From: JANQOH01 sp965214495
Lineage (GTDB): Bacteria > Pseudomonadota > Alphaproteobacteria > UBA7887
Assembly: GCA_965214495.1 (NCBI GenBank)
Contig: OZ243958.1
Span: forward strand, 558,001-622,000
Direction of reading: 5' to 3'
DNA length: 64,000 bases
The notes below the pieces were generated by a model that was given only the letters and a program-made list of their open reading frames with translations, was not told where the DNA came from and did no database searches. This document shows, piece by piece, positions 24,752 through 34,581 of the stretch (within the stretch, counting starts at the first letter, position 1; every line of letters starts with the position of its first letter). The position numbers and the translations under genes are program-made.

Positions 24752-26825
24752 GTTCATCCTCGAACTGCTTTCGGAGGAGATTCCGGCGCGGATGCAGCGC
24801 CGCGCCGCTGCCGATCTCGCGCGCCTCGTTCGCGAACGCTTCGACGCCCGGCGTCTCGCCTGCGACGATGTCGAGGCGTTCGCGACTCCACGGCGCCTTG
24901 CGGCAGTTGCTGCGGGCGTGCCGCGCACGCAACCTGCGGTCCGCGAAGAGCGGCGCGGGCCGCGGGTCGGCGCACCGGACCGCGCGGTGCAGGGTTTTCT
25001 CCGCTCGGTCGGGTTCGAATCGGTTGCGCGATGCGAGAAGCGCGAAACGCCGAAGGGTGAGTTCTACTTCGCTGTGCACGAACGGTCGGGGCACGCGACG
25101 GTCGATCTTCTGCCGGAAGTCGTGCAGGAGATCGTCGCGGCGATGCCGTGGCCCAAATCGATGAGGTGGGGCGCCGCACGGCTGCGATGGGTGCGTCCAT
25201 TGCATGGGATATTCTGCCTGTTCGACGGCGCCGTCGTGCCGGGCAGCTTGCCATTGGGCGGGGATGCCGGGCCGATCCGCTTCTCCGACGCCACGACCGG
25301 CCATCGTTGGCTGGCGCCGGAACGCATCGTCGTATCGTCCTTCGCCGGTTATCGCGCCCGGCTCGAAGCGGCGCGTGTGGTGCTCGACCCGGACGAACGT
25401 GCGCGCCGCATCCTCGACGGCGGGCGTTCGCTTGCGGCGGAGGCGGGATACGGTTTCGACCCCGATCGAGGATTGCTCGACGAGGTGACCGGTCTCGTCG
25501 AATGGCCTGTTCCCCTGCTCGGTGCGATCGACGACTCGTTCATGCATCTGCCTCCGGAAGTGCTGACCACGGCCATGACGAGCCATCAGAAATACTTCCC
25601 GCTGTTCGACGGGGACGGGACGCTGGCCAACCGATTCGTCATGGTGGCGAATATCGTGGCCCCCGATGGCGGGGCGGCAATCCGCGCCGGCAACGAGCGG
25701 GTGCTGCGCGCCCGGCTGCACGACGCTGCGTTCTTCTGGAATCAGGATCGACGAGTGTCGCTCGAGAGTCGGCTTCCGCGGCTCGACGGGGTTCTGTTTC
25801 ACGCCCGTCTCGGCAGTCTCGGCGACCAGACGCGCCGCCTGGAGGCGTTCGCCCCCCAAGTAGCGGCGTTCGTGCCCGGTGCCGATCCGGCGGTCGCGGC
25901 GCGCGCGGCTCGCCTTTGCAAGGCCGATCTAGTCACCGGAATGGTTGGCGAATTCGCCGAACTGCAGGGGGTGACGGGGTGCTACTACGCGCGTCACGAC
26001 GGCGAGGCGGAAGCTGTCGCCCAGGCGATCGCCGCGCACTACGCACCGGCAGACGCTGGCGACGAGTGCCCTACCGCCCCGGTATCGCTGGCGCTGGCGC
26101 TCGCGGACCGACTCGACAGTCTTGCCGGTTTCTTCATGATCGGCGAGCGCCCGACCGGATCGAAGGACCCTTTCGCCCTGCGCCGCGCCGCGCTCGGTGT
26201 GGTTCGCCTCATCCTCGGCGGCGCGCTCCGCGTGCCGCTGCGGACTGTCATCGAAACCGCGGCTGCCGGCTATGATGCAGAGAAACCCCGCGCGATCGCC
26301 GACGCCGTGCTTCGTTTCATCGCCGACCGGTTGCGCGTGCACATGCGCCAACGGGGTTTGCGCCACGATGTGGTGAGCGCGGTCTTCGCGGTCTCGGGCG
26401 ACGACGACCTGGTGCGTCTGTGCCGACGTGCCGATGCGCTCGCGGCTTTTCTGGGGACGGGGGACGGCGCCGACCTGTTGAGGGCCTTCCGGCGCGCCGC
26501 CAACATCGTTCGCGTCGAAGAAAGAAAGGATGGAGCGACCTGGGACGGCGCGGTCGACCGGCACGCGCTCGCGGAGCCGGCGGAGATCGCGCTGCACGGC
26601 CGTCTCGGCGCGGTCGGGCGGGAGATCGGCGAAGCCTTGGGCGAGGAACGCTTCGACGGCGCGATGCGCGCCCTTGCGACCCTGCGCGAACCCGTCGATC
26701 GGTTCTTCGATGAGGTAACGGTCAACGCCGCCTCTTCGTCCGTGCGCGCCAACCGTTTGCGCCTGTTGTCGCGCATCCGCTCGTCGCTGTCGGATGTGGC
26801 CGATTTCTCGAAGATCGAAGGCTGA
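24744..26825 (+). CDS. glyS: Glycine--tRNA ligase beta subunit
   Basis: 693 residues, the tRNA-binding subunit of glycyl-tRNA synthetase. Blocks: AEFILELLSEEIPARMQ at the start, VLTTAMTSHQKYFPLFDGDG near 280, RLHDAAFFWNQDRR near 330, and GSKDPFALRRAALGVVRL near 475. An anticodon-binding-like helical part closes the protein. It starts at GTG 24744 inside glyQ. The stop is 7 bases before ppdK. Confidence 0.97.
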   Translation: MAEFILELLSEEIPARMQRRAAADLARLVRERFDARRLACDDVEAFATPRRLAAVAAGVPRTQPAVREERRGPRVGAPDRAVQGFLRSVGFESVARCEKRETPKGEFYFAVHERSGHATVDLLPEVVQEIVAAMPWPKSMRWGAARLRWVRPLHGIFCLFDGAVVPGSLPLGGDAGPIRFSDATTGHRWLAPERIVVSSFAGYRARLEAARVVLDPDERARRILDGGRSLAAEAGYGFDPDRGLLDEVTGLVEWPVPLLGAIDDSFMHLPPEVLTTAMTSHQKYFPLFDGDGTLANRFVMVANIVAPDGGAAIRAGNERVLRARLHDAAFFWNQDRRVSLESRLPRLDGVLFHARLGSLGDQTRRLEAFAPQVAAFVPGADPAVAARAARLCKADLVTGMVGEFAELQGVTGCYYARHDGEAEAVAQAIAAHYAPADAGDECPTAPVSLALALADRLDSLAGFFMIGERPTGSKDPFALRRAALGVVRLILGGALRVPLRTVIETAAAGYDAEKPRAIADAVLRFIADRLRVHMRQRGLRHDVVSAVFAVSGDDDLVRLCRRADALAAFLGTGDGADLLRAFRRAANIVRVEERKDGATWDGAVDRHALAEPAEIALHGRLGAVGREIGEALGEERFDGAMRALATLREPVDRFFDEVTVNAASSSVRANRLRLLSRIRSSLSDVADFSKIEG

Positions 26826-26832
26826 CCGCCCG

Positions 26833-29481
26833 ATGACGAAATATGTTTACGGTTTCGGCGGTGGGTGCGCGGAAGGGAGCGCCGACATGCGGGCGCTGCT
26901 CGGCGGCAAAGGCGCCAACCTGGCGGAAATGAGCAGCCTCGGCCTGCCTGTCCCGCCGGGTTTCACCATAACCACCGAAGTCTGCGCCCATTACAATGAC
27001 CATGGCGGCGCCTGGCCGAAAAGCCTCGACACCCAGGTGGCCGCGGCCCTGAGCGAGATCGAGCGGTTGACCGACGCGCGGTTCGGCGACCCGGACAACC
27101 CGTTGCTGCTCTCGGTCCGGTCCGGCGCCCGCGCCTCGATGCCGGGCATGATGGACACGGTGCTCAATCTCGGTCTGAACGACTCGACCGTCGAGGGACT
27201 GGCCCGGCGCAGCGGCGACGACCGGTTCGCCGGCGATTCCTACCGCCGCTTCATCCAGATGTATGGCGATGTGGTGCTCGGAATCGATCACGACTCGTTC
27301 GAAGAGATCCTCGACCGCCACAAGGATTCGCGCGGCCTGACCCTCGACACCGACCTCTCCGCCGGCGATTGGCGAGAGATCGTCGCGTGTTACAAGCGGA
27401 AGGTCCGCGAGACCCTGGACCACGCTTTTCCCCAGGATCCCGAGCGCCAACTGCGCGGGGCGATCGGCGCGGTGTTCGCGAGCTGGAACAACAAACGCGC
27501 GCAGACCTACCGCAAGCTCAATGGCATCCCCGCCGACTGGGGCACCGCAGTGACCGTCCAGAGCATGGTCTTCGGCAATATGGGCGACGATTGCGCGAGC
27601 GGTGTGGTGTTTACCCGCAACCCTTCGACCGGCGAACGCGCCGTGTTCGGGGAGTTCCTGCCCAACACGCAGGGCGAGGACGTGGTTGCCGGGATCCGCA
27701 CGCCACAGCCGCTGACCGGGGATTCCGGCGGCGCGCCGTCGCTCGAAGACACGATGCCCGAAGCCTTCGCACAACTGACCGAGGTGCTGCGGCGGCTCGA
27801 AACCCACTACCTGGACATGCAGGACGTCGAGTTCACCATTCAGCGCGGCTGCCTGTATGTGCTCCAGACCCGGTCCGGGAAACGCACCGCGGCAGCGGCG
27901 TTGAAGATCGCTGTCGATATGGTCGAGGAAGGGCTGATCGACCGCCGTGAGGCCGTCCGGCGGATCGATCCCGAAGACCTCGAACGCCTGCTGCATCCCA
28001 GGCTCGATCCCGACGCCGAGCGTCGGGTGATCGCGCGCGGCCTTGCGGCGTCGCCCGGGGCGGCGTGCGGACGCCTGGCGCTCGCTGCCGACGACGCGGA
28101 GGCCCGTGCCCGCACCGGCGAGGCCGTCATCATGATGCGGGTGGAAACCAGCCCGGAGGACATCCACGGTATGCACGCCGCACGCGGGATCGTCACCGCC
28201 CGCGGCGGCATGACCAGCCATGCGGCGGTAGTGGCTCGCGGCATGGGTCGGCCGTGCGTGTCGGGCGCGAGCGGACTGAAGATCGACTATGAGGCCGGCA
28301 CGGTCAGCGCCGGCGGCGTCGTGCTGTCGGCGGGAGATATGGTGACCATCGACGGCGGCACGGGCGAAATCATGCTGGGTGAGGCGCCGATGGTTCAGCC
28401 CGAACTCGGGGCTGACTTCCGACGCCTGATGAAATGGGTCGATGGCATTCGCGCGCTGCGGGTGCGCACCAATGCCGAGACGCCGGACGAGGCCCGCGTG
28501 GCGCGGGACTTCGGCGCCGAGGGAATAGGGCTGTGCCGCACCGAGCACATGTTCTTCAATGATGACCGGATACTTGCGATCCGCCGCATGATCATGTCGG
28601 AGACCGGGAAGGAACGACGCGAGGCGCTGGCAGCGATCCTGCCCGTGCAGCGGCACGACTTTACGGAACTGTTCGGGATCATGGCGGGCCTGCCGGTAAC
28701 CGTGCGCTTGCTCGACCCGCCGTTGCACGAGTTTCTGCCGCGCGGCCGGAGCGCGTTGGCGGAAATGGCCCGCGCCACGGGCAGATCGGAAGCCGAGGTC
28801 GAGCACCGCGTGGCGCGGCTTCACGAGCTCAACCCCATGCTCGGCCATCGCGGCTGCCGGTTGGGCTTGAGCTATCCCGAAATCTACGAAATGCAAGCCC
28901 GGGCGATCTTCGAGGCGGCGCTCGCCGCGGGCCGCGAGAGCGGCGCCGCGGTCGTTCCGGAGATCATGATCCCGCTTGCCGCGACCGAGCGCGAACTGGC
29001 GCTGCTCGGCGCGCGCATCGACTCGGTGGCGAAAACCGTCACGGAAGAGTCCGGAATCGCGCCCGATTATCTCATCGGCACCATGATCGAGCTGCCGCGC
29101 GCCTGCCTCCGTGCCGGCGAGCTTGCGCGCACCGTGCAGTTCTTCAGCTTCGGCACCAACGACCTGACACAGACCACTTTCGGCATCAGCCGCGACGATT
29201 CGGGGCGCTTCCTCAACCGTTACGCGGAGCTTGGAATCCTCGCACGCGACCCGTTCGTCTCACTCGACACCGAAGGCGTCGGCGAACTCGTCACCATCGC
29301 GGTCGAGCGCGGCCGGCGGGCCCGTCACGACCTCAAGCTCGGTATTTGCGGCGAGCATGGCGGCGATCCAGACTCGATCGGATTCTGCCATCGCGTCGGC
29401 CTCGATTACGTGTCGTGTTCGCCCTATCGGGTGCCCGTCGCGCGGCTTGCCGCAGCGCGTGCGGCGCTAGAGGATGCATGA
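26833..29481 (+). CDS. ppdK: Pyruvate, phosphate dikinase
   Basis: 882 residues. It interconverts pyruvate, ATP and phosphate with PEP, AMP and pyrophosphate. The N-terminal ATP-grasp part starts with GGKGANLAEMSSLGLPVPPGF. The swivelling phospho-His domain has GGMTSHAAVVARGMG (His463). The C-terminal PEP domain has GTNDLTQTTFG and Cys862 in YVSCSPYRVPVARL. The start at 26833 (MTKYVYGFG) is the usual N-terminus. Position after glyS is common in alphaproteobacteria. It supports gluconeogenic or PPi-linked carbon flow. Confidence 0.96.
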   Translation: MTKYVYGFGGGCAEGSADMRALLGGKGANLAEMSSLGLPVPPGFTITTEVCAHYNDHGGAWPKSLDTQVAAALSEIERLTDARFGDPDNPLLLSVRSGARASMPGMMDTVLNLGLNDSTVEGLARRSGDDRFAGDSYRRFIQMYGDVVLGIDHDSFEEILDRHKDSRGLTLDTDLSAGDWREIVACYKRKVRETLDHAFPQDPERQLRGAIGAVFASWNNKRAQTYRKLNGIPADWGTAVTVQSMVFGNMGDDCASGVVFTRNPSTGERAVFGEFLPNTQGEDVVAGIRTPQPLTGDSGGAPSLEDTMPEAFAQLTEVLRRLETHYLDMQDVEFTIQRGCLYVLQTRSGKRTAAAALKIAVDMVEEGLIDRREAVRRIDPEDLERLLHPRLDPDAERRVIARGLAASPGAACGRLALAADDAEARARTGEAVIMMRVETSPEDIHGMHAARGIVTARGGMTSHAAVVARGMGRPCVSGASGLKIDYEAGTVSAGGVVLSAGDMVTIDGGTGEIMLGEAPMVQPELGADFRRLMKWVDGIRALRVRTNAETPDEARVARDFGAEGIGLCRTEHMFFNDDRILAIRRMIMSETGKERREALAAILPVQRHDFTELFGIMAGLPVTVRLLDPPLHEFLPRGRSALAEMARATGRSEAEVEHRVARLHELNPMLGHRGCRLGLSYPEIYEMQARAIFEAALAAGRESGAAVVPEIMIPLAATERELALLGARIDSVAKTVTEESGIAPDYLIGTMIELPRACLRAGELARTVQFFSFGTNDLTQTTFGISRDDSGRFLNRYAELGILARDPFVSLDTEGVGELVTIAVERGRRARHDLKLGICGEHGGDPDSIGFCHRVGLDYVSCSPYRVPVARLAAARAALEDA

Positions 29482-29819
29482 ACACGGCCCGCATCCGCGC
29501 TGTCGCCCGGTTGATCCTGCTGTTCGGACTGTCGGGGTTCGCAGCGCACGCGCAGAGTCCCGAGGAAGAACTGGGGCCGAAGAAGATGGCGTTAGCCGAC
29601 GCGATCGTCGCCCGCGTCATCGATGGCATCCGTTACGAGGGCTTGCGCGGCGAGCGGATCGAGGCGGCGATCCGCGCCTGGACCGACTATCACATCCGGC
29701 GGCGCGAGATCAGTCAGCGCGACAGCACGATCATGCAGCTCTACGCCCGCCGTGCCGCGCAGCGCTACCGTCAGGGCATACCGCATGTCCCGTGGGCCGA
29801 ACGACAGGCGCGCGAGTGA
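29478..29819 (+). CDS. Small exported protein of unknown function
   Basis: 113 residues. Signal peptide at 1-26 (ILLFGLSGFAAHAQ), then a charged, probably helical mature part ending PHVPWAERQARE. Its ATG overlaps the ppdK stop (ATGA), so translation is coupled to ppdK. No family recognised. Confidence 0.65.
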   Translation: MNTARIRAVARLILLFGLSGFAAHAQSPEEELGPKKMALADAIVARVIDGIRYEGLRGERIEAAIRAWTDYHIRRREISQRDSTIMQLYARRAAQRYRQGIPHVPWAERQARE

Positions 29820-29877
29820 CCGGCGGGTGTGTTGTGTCGCCTCCCGCCAAGCCGTATAACGGCGGCGCGGCGCGGAT

Positions 29878-29954
29878 CGGAGTGTAGCTCAGCCTGGTAG
29901 AGCACCGTCTTCGGGAGGCGGGGGCCGGTGGTTCGAATCCACTCACTCCGACCA
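29878..29954 (+). tRNA. tRNA-Pro (CGG anticodon)
   Basis: 77 nt including encoded CCA. Acceptor CGGAGTG pairs with CACTCCG; anticodon loop TTCGGGA gives CGG, reading CCG proline codons; the T loop is GGTTCGAATCC. Confidence 0.95.
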
Positions 29955-29958
29955 GATC

Positions 29959-31155
29959 TCAGAGACCGAGCACCATTTTGGTCATGATGTTCTTCTGGAT
30001 CTCGTTCGAGCCGGCGTAGATCGACGCCTTGCGCCAGTCGAAATAGTGCGGTGCGATGCCTGCGGCGTGATCGGCGCCGATCGGTTCCTCGTTCCAGCCT
30101 TCGGTCAGCGCTTCCGGTACCCAGGGGTTCGCCCCGCCGGCAACCGCCTCCAGAAGCAGTTCCGAGATACGCTGCTGGATCTCGGTGCCACGCAGCTTCA
30201 GCATCGACACTTCGGGACCCGGCTCGGCGCCGATACTCTCGGCTGCGAGAACGCGCATCTCGGTGTAGTCGATCGCGGCAAGCTGGATCTCCAAATCGGC
30301 GAGCTTGTCGGCGAAGCGGCGATCCTCGATGAGCGGGCGCCCGTCGAGCCGTTCGGCGCGCGCGATGTCCTTCAGTCGCGCGAGCTGGCGCTTCTGCACG
30401 CCGACTTCGGCCGACCCTGCACGCTCGAACCGCAACAGATATTTGGCGTAGGTCCAGCCCTCGTTCTCCTCCCCGACCCGATTCGCGACGGGCACGCGAA
30501 CGTCGTCGAAATACACGTCGTTCACTTCGTGCCGCCCGCCGATGGTGACGATGGGACTGACCCTGATGCCCCGGCTCTTCATGTCGATAAGAAGGAAAGA
30601 AATCCCCTCCTGCGGCTTGCCGTCCGTCCGGGTCCGCACGAGGCAGAAGATCATGTCGGCCCAATGTGCGTAACTGGTCCAGGTCTTCTGGCCATTGATC
30701 ACATAGTGGTCGCCGTCGCGTATGGCGCGGGCGCGCAGGCCGGCGAGGTCCGACCCCGCCCCGGGTTCCGAATAACCCTGACACCAGCAATCCTCGCCGG
30801 ACAGGATGCGCGGCAAAAAGCGGTCTTTCTGCGCCTGATCACCGAACGCCATGATTACCGGGCCGACCATCTGAAGCCCGAACGGCAATACCCACGGCGC
30901 GCCCGCCCGCGCCATCTCGCGGTCGAAGAGGTGGCGCTGAATCGGCGTGAAGCCGGCGCCGCCGTGCTCCACCGGCCAGTTGGGCGCGACCCACCCCTTC
31001 TCGTAGAGGATGCGGTGCCACCTCATGTGGTCGGCTTTGTCGAGATGGATGCCTGCGGCCTGCTTGCGGCGGACGCTCGCGGGGATGGCCTCGGCGGCGA
31101 AACTGCGCACCTCCTGGCGGAATCTCAGATCGTCTGGGCTCAGAGAAACGTCCAT
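29959..31155 (-). CDS. Acyl-CoA dehydrogenase family protein
   Basis: 398 residues, an FAD enzyme that introduces a double bond into acyl-CoA. Blocks: GWVAPNWPVEHGGAG, CQGYSEPGAGSDLAGL (FAD and substrate contact), INGQKTWTSYAH, and the C-terminal ASIYAGSNEIQKNIMTKMVLGL-like end. The pattern resembles PimC-type enzymes more than short-chain FadE, but the chain length is not predictable. The start at 31155 is the usual MDVSLSPDDLRFR; the stop is 4 bases from tRNA-Pro. It diverges from the CoA-transferase gene. Confidence 0.88.
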   Translation of the reverse strand: MDVSLSPDDLRFRQEVRSFAAEAIPASVRRKQAAGIHLDKADHMRWHRILYEKGWVAPNWPVEHGGAGFTPIQRHLFDREMARAGAPWVLPFGLQMVGPVIMAFGDQAQKDRFLPRILSGEDCWCQGYSEPGAGSDLAGLRARAIRDGDHYVINGQKTWTSYAHWADMIFCLVRTRTDGKPQEGISFLLIDMKSRGIRVSPIVTIGGRHEVNDVYFDDVRVPVANRVGEENEGWTYAKYLLRFERAGSAEVGVQKRQLARLKDIARAERLDGRPLIEDRRFADKLADLEIQLAAIDYTEMRVLAAESIGAEPGPEVSMLKLRGTEIQQRISELLLEAVAGGANPWVPEALTEGWNEEPIGADHAAGIAPHYFDWRKASIYAGSNEIQKNIMTKMVLGL

Positions 31156-31265
31156 CGGTTTTCCTCGCCGGTCGGATCGGCGGATCATCGTCGAGCCGGC
31201 CCGAATTGGCAAACCGACCGCGCGTGCTAGCATCGCGCAGGTTCGATCATCATGGGAAACGCGCG

Positions 31266-32489
31266 ATGACCGAGGCAGGGGGGCCGTTGGCCGGAACCCG
31301 TATCGTCGACATGACCGCGATGCTCGCCGGACCATGGGCGACCATGATCCTGGGCGATCAGGGGGCCGACGTGATCAAGATCGAGGCGCCCTGCGCCGGC
31401 GATCACACCCGCGCCACGGACGGGGAGGGGCTCCCTGCCGGGTTCCTCAACCTCAACCGCTCGAAACGGTCGGTCGCGCTCGACCTCAAGCATCGGCGCG
31501 GACGCGCCCTCTGGCTCGCGCTGGTGAAGACCGCCGACGCGGTGGTTCAGAATTTCCGTCCCGGGGTCGTCGATCGGCTCGGGGTCGGCTACGACGACGC
31601 ACGGGCGGCGCGTCCCGATATCGTTTACGTGTCGATCAGCGGTTTCGGGGAAAAAGGGCCCTATGCCGGGCAGAGGGTATATGACCCGGTGATTCAAGCC
31701 TTGTCGGGCCTCGCCACGGTTCAGGCCGGTTCCGACGACGCCCGGCCCCGCCTCGTGCGCACCGTGCTGCCCGACAAGCTGACGGCGATCACGGCGGCGC
31801 AGGCGGTTTCGTCTGCGCTCTTCGCCCGCGAGCGGACCGGGAAAGGTCAGCACGTGCGCCTGTCGATGCTCGACGCGGTGCTCCAGTTCCTCTGGGCCTC
31901 CGATATGGGCTACCAAACCTTCGCCGGGCGGGCGCCCGCGCCGCAGCCCCCGGCGAGCCGTATCGACCTGATCTATCGGACGCGGGACGGATACGTCACG
32001 TTGGGCGCCAACACGAACAGGGAGTGGGCCGGTCTCGCCCGCGCGATCGGTAAACCCGAGCTGATCGACGACCCGCGCTTTGCGACCCCTTCGGCGCGCC
32101 AGCGCAACATCGACGAGCGCCTCGAATTGGTTCAGGAGCATTTGCGAGACGGCACCAGCGCGCACTGGCTGGCTGCGTTGCGCGCCCACCAGGTGCCGTG
32201 CGCGCCGGTGTTGAGCCGCAACGAAGCGGTGGATCACCCGCAGATCGCGGCAAGCGAGAGCCTGATCGAATACGACCATCCGACTGTCGGGCGTTTGCGG
32301 CAGACCCGTTCGGCGGCGCGCTTCGAGGGCACCCCTGTCGGCGTGCCACGCCCCGCGCCGGTGCTCGGCGCGGACACCGACCGGTTGCTCGCCGAACTCG
32401 GGCTTTCGGACGCTGAAATCGCCGACCTGCGGGCGGAGGGAGCGATCGGCGGCGAGGTGAGGGAGGTTCGGCGCGCCGGGCCATCTTGA
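31266..32489 (+). CDS. CaiB/BaiF family (class III) CoA-transferase
   Basis: 407 residues. Class III CoA-transferases move CoA between carboxylic acids through an aspartyl-CoA intermediate; the likely nucleophile is Asp140 in QRVYDPVIQALSG. Other blocks: GDQGADVIKIE, LNLNRSKRSVALDLK and VVQNFRPGVVDRLG. The start at 31266 sits just ahead of the conserved ATRIVDM-type strand. Its divergent neighbour is an acyl-CoA dehydrogenase, so both may serve one carboxylate degradation route (inference). Confidence 0.88.
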   Translation: MTEAGGPLAGTRIVDMTAMLAGPWATMILGDQGADVIKIEAPCAGDHTRATDGEGLPAGFLNLNRSKRSVALDLKHRRGRALWLALVKTADAVVQNFRPGVVDRLGVGYDDARAARPDIVYVSISGFGEKGPYAGQRVYDPVIQALSGLATVQAGSDDARPRLVRTVLPDKLTAITAAQAVSSALFARERTGKGQHVRLSMLDAVLQFLWASDMGYQTFAGRAPAPQPPASRIDLIYRTRDGYVTLGANTNREWAGLARAIGKPELIDDPRFATPSARQRNIDERLELVQEHLRDGTSAHWLAALRAHQVPCAPVLSRNEAVDHPQIAASESLIEYDHPTVGRLRQTRSAARFEGTPVGVPRPAPVLGADTDRLLAELGLSDAEIADLRAEGAIGGEVREVRRAGPS

Positions 32490-32522
32490 CGGCGCGCCGG
32501 ATTCGCGGTTAATCGGCGCAGC

Positions 32523-33935
32523 GTGAGCGGTTCGGTCATCCATGTCATCGGCGGCGGGCTCGCAGGGTGCGAGGCGGCGTGGCAGGCGGCGCGTGCGGGC
32601 AGGCGCGTCGTGCTGCATGAAATGCGCCCTGCGCGGGGCACGGCAGCGCATCGAACCGCGACTCTTGCCGAACTCGTCTGTTCCAACTCCTTCCGCTCCG
32701 ACGATGCCGAGAACAACGCCGTCGGCCTGCTGCACGAGGAGATGCGGCGCTGCGGATCGTTGATCCTCGCCGCTGCCGATCGGCACAAAGTGCCTGCCGG
32801 CGGCGCACTCGCTGTCGATCGCGACGGGTTCTCGAACGCCGTTCAGGCGGCGATCGACGCCGAACCCCTGGTCGCGGTCGACCGCCGCGAAATAACGGGA
32901 TTACCGGCGGACGAGTGGGACTCGGTCATCGTCGCCACCGGCCCTCTGACCGCGCCGGGACTCGCATCCGCCGTCGCCGATCTGACCGGTGCGGAAGGTC
33001 TTGCCTTCTTCGACGCCATCGCGCCGATCGTCCATCGCGATTCGATCGACATGACGAAAGCTTGGCGCCAGTCGCGCTACGACAAGCCCGGTCCCGGTGG
33101 CGACAGCGCCGCGTATATCAACTGCCCTCTCACCGAAGCGCAGTATGGAGCGTTTATCGCCGGCTTGCTGAATGGCGAGACGGCGCCGTTCCACGACTGG
33201 GAACGCGACACGCCCTGGTTCGAAGGCTGTTTGCCGATCGAGGTCATGGCGGCGCGCGGGCCTGAAACCCTGCGCTTCGGTCCGATGAAACCGGTCGGTC
33301 TCACCAATCGCCACGCGCCGGGGATCAAGGCGCATGCGGTCGTGCAACTCCGCCAGGACAACGCACTCGGCACGCTGTTCAACATGGTCGGCTTTCAGAC
33401 CCGGCTGAGACACGGCGAACAGCTCCAACTCTTTCGCACCATCCCCGGGCTCGAGAACGCGCGCTTCGCCCGCTTCGGCGGTGCTCATCGCAACACGTTC
33501 ATCAACAGCCCGCGGCTGCTGGACGGCGAACTGTGCCTCAAGGCGGCGCCGAACCTGCGCTTCGCCGGCCAGATCACCGGCGTCGAGGGGTATGTCGAGA
33601 GCGCCGCGATCGGGCTCCTCGCCGGCCGCTTCGCTGCCGGAATTACCGCACCGCCGCCGCCGGAGACCGCACTGGGGGCCCTGCTCGCCCATATCACCGG
33701 CGGCGGCGACTCGGCGACTTTCCAGCCGATGAACGTGAATTTCGGGCTGTTCCCCCCGCTCGAGATCCGCGTCGGCAGGCGCGATCGCAAGCGCGCGTTC
33801 ACGCACCGCGCCCTCGTTGCGCTCGACAGTTGGCTCACGGGCGGCCGGTCGCCCAATGCGCCACCGCCCGCCATTGACGAACTACGAGCCCCGGCTCCAC
33901 CAACGCAACCTCCGCCGCATAGCCCGCCTTACTGA
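32523..33935 (+). CDS. trmFO: Methylenetetrahydrofolate--tRNA-(uracil-5-)-methyltransferase
   Basis: 470 residues, a folate- and FAD-dependent enzyme making 5-methyluridine at position 54 of tRNA. VIHVIGGGLAGCEAAWQA is the FAD fold, and LVCSNSFRSDDAENNAVGLL and ALGTLFNMVGFQTRL are family blocks. The GTG start at 32523 begins the conserved strand. The last 101 bases overlap antisense with the next gene, and this end (a Pro-rich tail) is not conserved in the family, so the tail is an add-on. Confidence 0.95.
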   Translation: MSGSVIHVIGGGLAGCEAAWQAARAGRRVVLHEMRPARGTAAHRTATLAELVCSNSFRSDDAENNAVGLLHEEMRRCGSLILAAADRHKVPAGGALAVDRDGFSNAVQAAIDAEPLVAVDRREITGLPADEWDSVIVATGPLTAPGLASAVADLTGAEGLAFFDAIAPIVHRDSIDMTKAWRQSRYDKPGPGGDSAAYINCPLTEAQYGAFIAGLLNGETAPFHDWERDTPWFEGCLPIEVMAARGPETLRFGPMKPVGLTNRHAPGIKAHAVVQLRQDNALGTLFNMVGFQTRLRHGEQLQLFRTIPGLENARFARFGGAHRNTFINSPRLLDGELCLKAAPNLRFAGQITGVEGYVESAAIGLLAGRFAAGITAPPPPETALGALLAHITGGGDSATFQPMNVNFGLFPPLEIRVGRRDRKRAFTHRALVALDSWLTGGRSPNAPPPAIDELRAPAPPTQPPPHSPPY

Positions 33936-34581
33936 GCCGGGAAAGCCAGGGTCGGGTCAGGCTCGCCGGGAGCAGAGCGGGCAGAACCGCGCGCGGCACG
34001 CGGCGCGGCAGTTCGGCCAGATGCGCCGACGCCTGCAATGCGAGGGCTCTCACCGGGTCGTCCGAGCGCAACCGCGGGTGGGTGCGAGAGCGCGCGGCCC
34101 GCGCGAGGCTGCAGAAGCCCCAGGCGCGCCCGGCCGCGCGGGCAGCGTCGGTTTGCGCGCCGAGGGCCGAGAGCGCCAGTTCCACCACCGCCCCGGCGGT
34201 CGCATCGACGTATGCCGTCGCCTCCGCGCGATCCCTGAACGGTGTGTGGTCGAGAGCGCGGGCGCGGGCCTCGATCAGAGCCTCGGTGCGGTCGCGCGGC
34301 AGCCAATCTGCCGCACCCGCAGCGCTCAATGCCTGAAGGACCGGATGCGCCGCCGGGGCGCCGGCATCGACCTCTTCAAGTGCGCCGCTCCACCACCGTA
34401 GGCGGATCGCGCCGGCCGCCGGCTCGCGCGGCGCTTCGCACGCGCGCATCAGTTCCAGGTCGAACGCGTGAAGCGCGATCAATCGCTCACGCGCTGTGCG
34501 CGGCGCGAAGAGGTTGCTCAGATAGCGGTCGTAGTCGCGGTCTCTGATCGCTGCCGTGCAATACGACAGCGCCTTGTTCAC
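33835..34581 (-). CDS. Phytoene/squalene synthase family protein (NDUFAF6-like)
   Basis: 248 residues of the trans-isoprenyl diphosphate synthase fold. It starts CTAAIRDRDYDRYLSNLFAP and has LIALHAFDLELMRA and GAIRLRWWSGALEEV. The Asp-rich motifs needed for prenyl condensation are not evident, as in the mitochondrial complex I assembly factor NDUFAF6, so a non-enzymatic assembly role is likely. The GTG start at 34581 overlaps the upstream stop (GTGA), indicating coupling to the Mth938-like gene. It overlaps trmFO antisense by 101 bases. Confidence 0.8.
   Translation of the reverse strand: MNKALSYCTAAIRDRDYDRYLSNLFAPRTARERLIALHAFDLELMRACEAPREPAAGAIRLRWWSGALEEVDAGAPAAHPVLQALSAAGAADWLPRDRTEALIEARARALDHTPFRDRAEATAYVDATAGAVVELALSALGAQTDAARAAGRAWGFCSLARAARSRTHPRLRSDDPVRALALQASAHLAELPRRVPRAVLPALLPASLTRPWLSRLSKAGYAAEVALVEPGLVVRQWRAVAHWATGRP

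Noticed and set aside
26722..28896. 724-residue minus-strand frame opposite ppdK
   Set aside because: Antisense shadow; ppdK is a complete enzyme.
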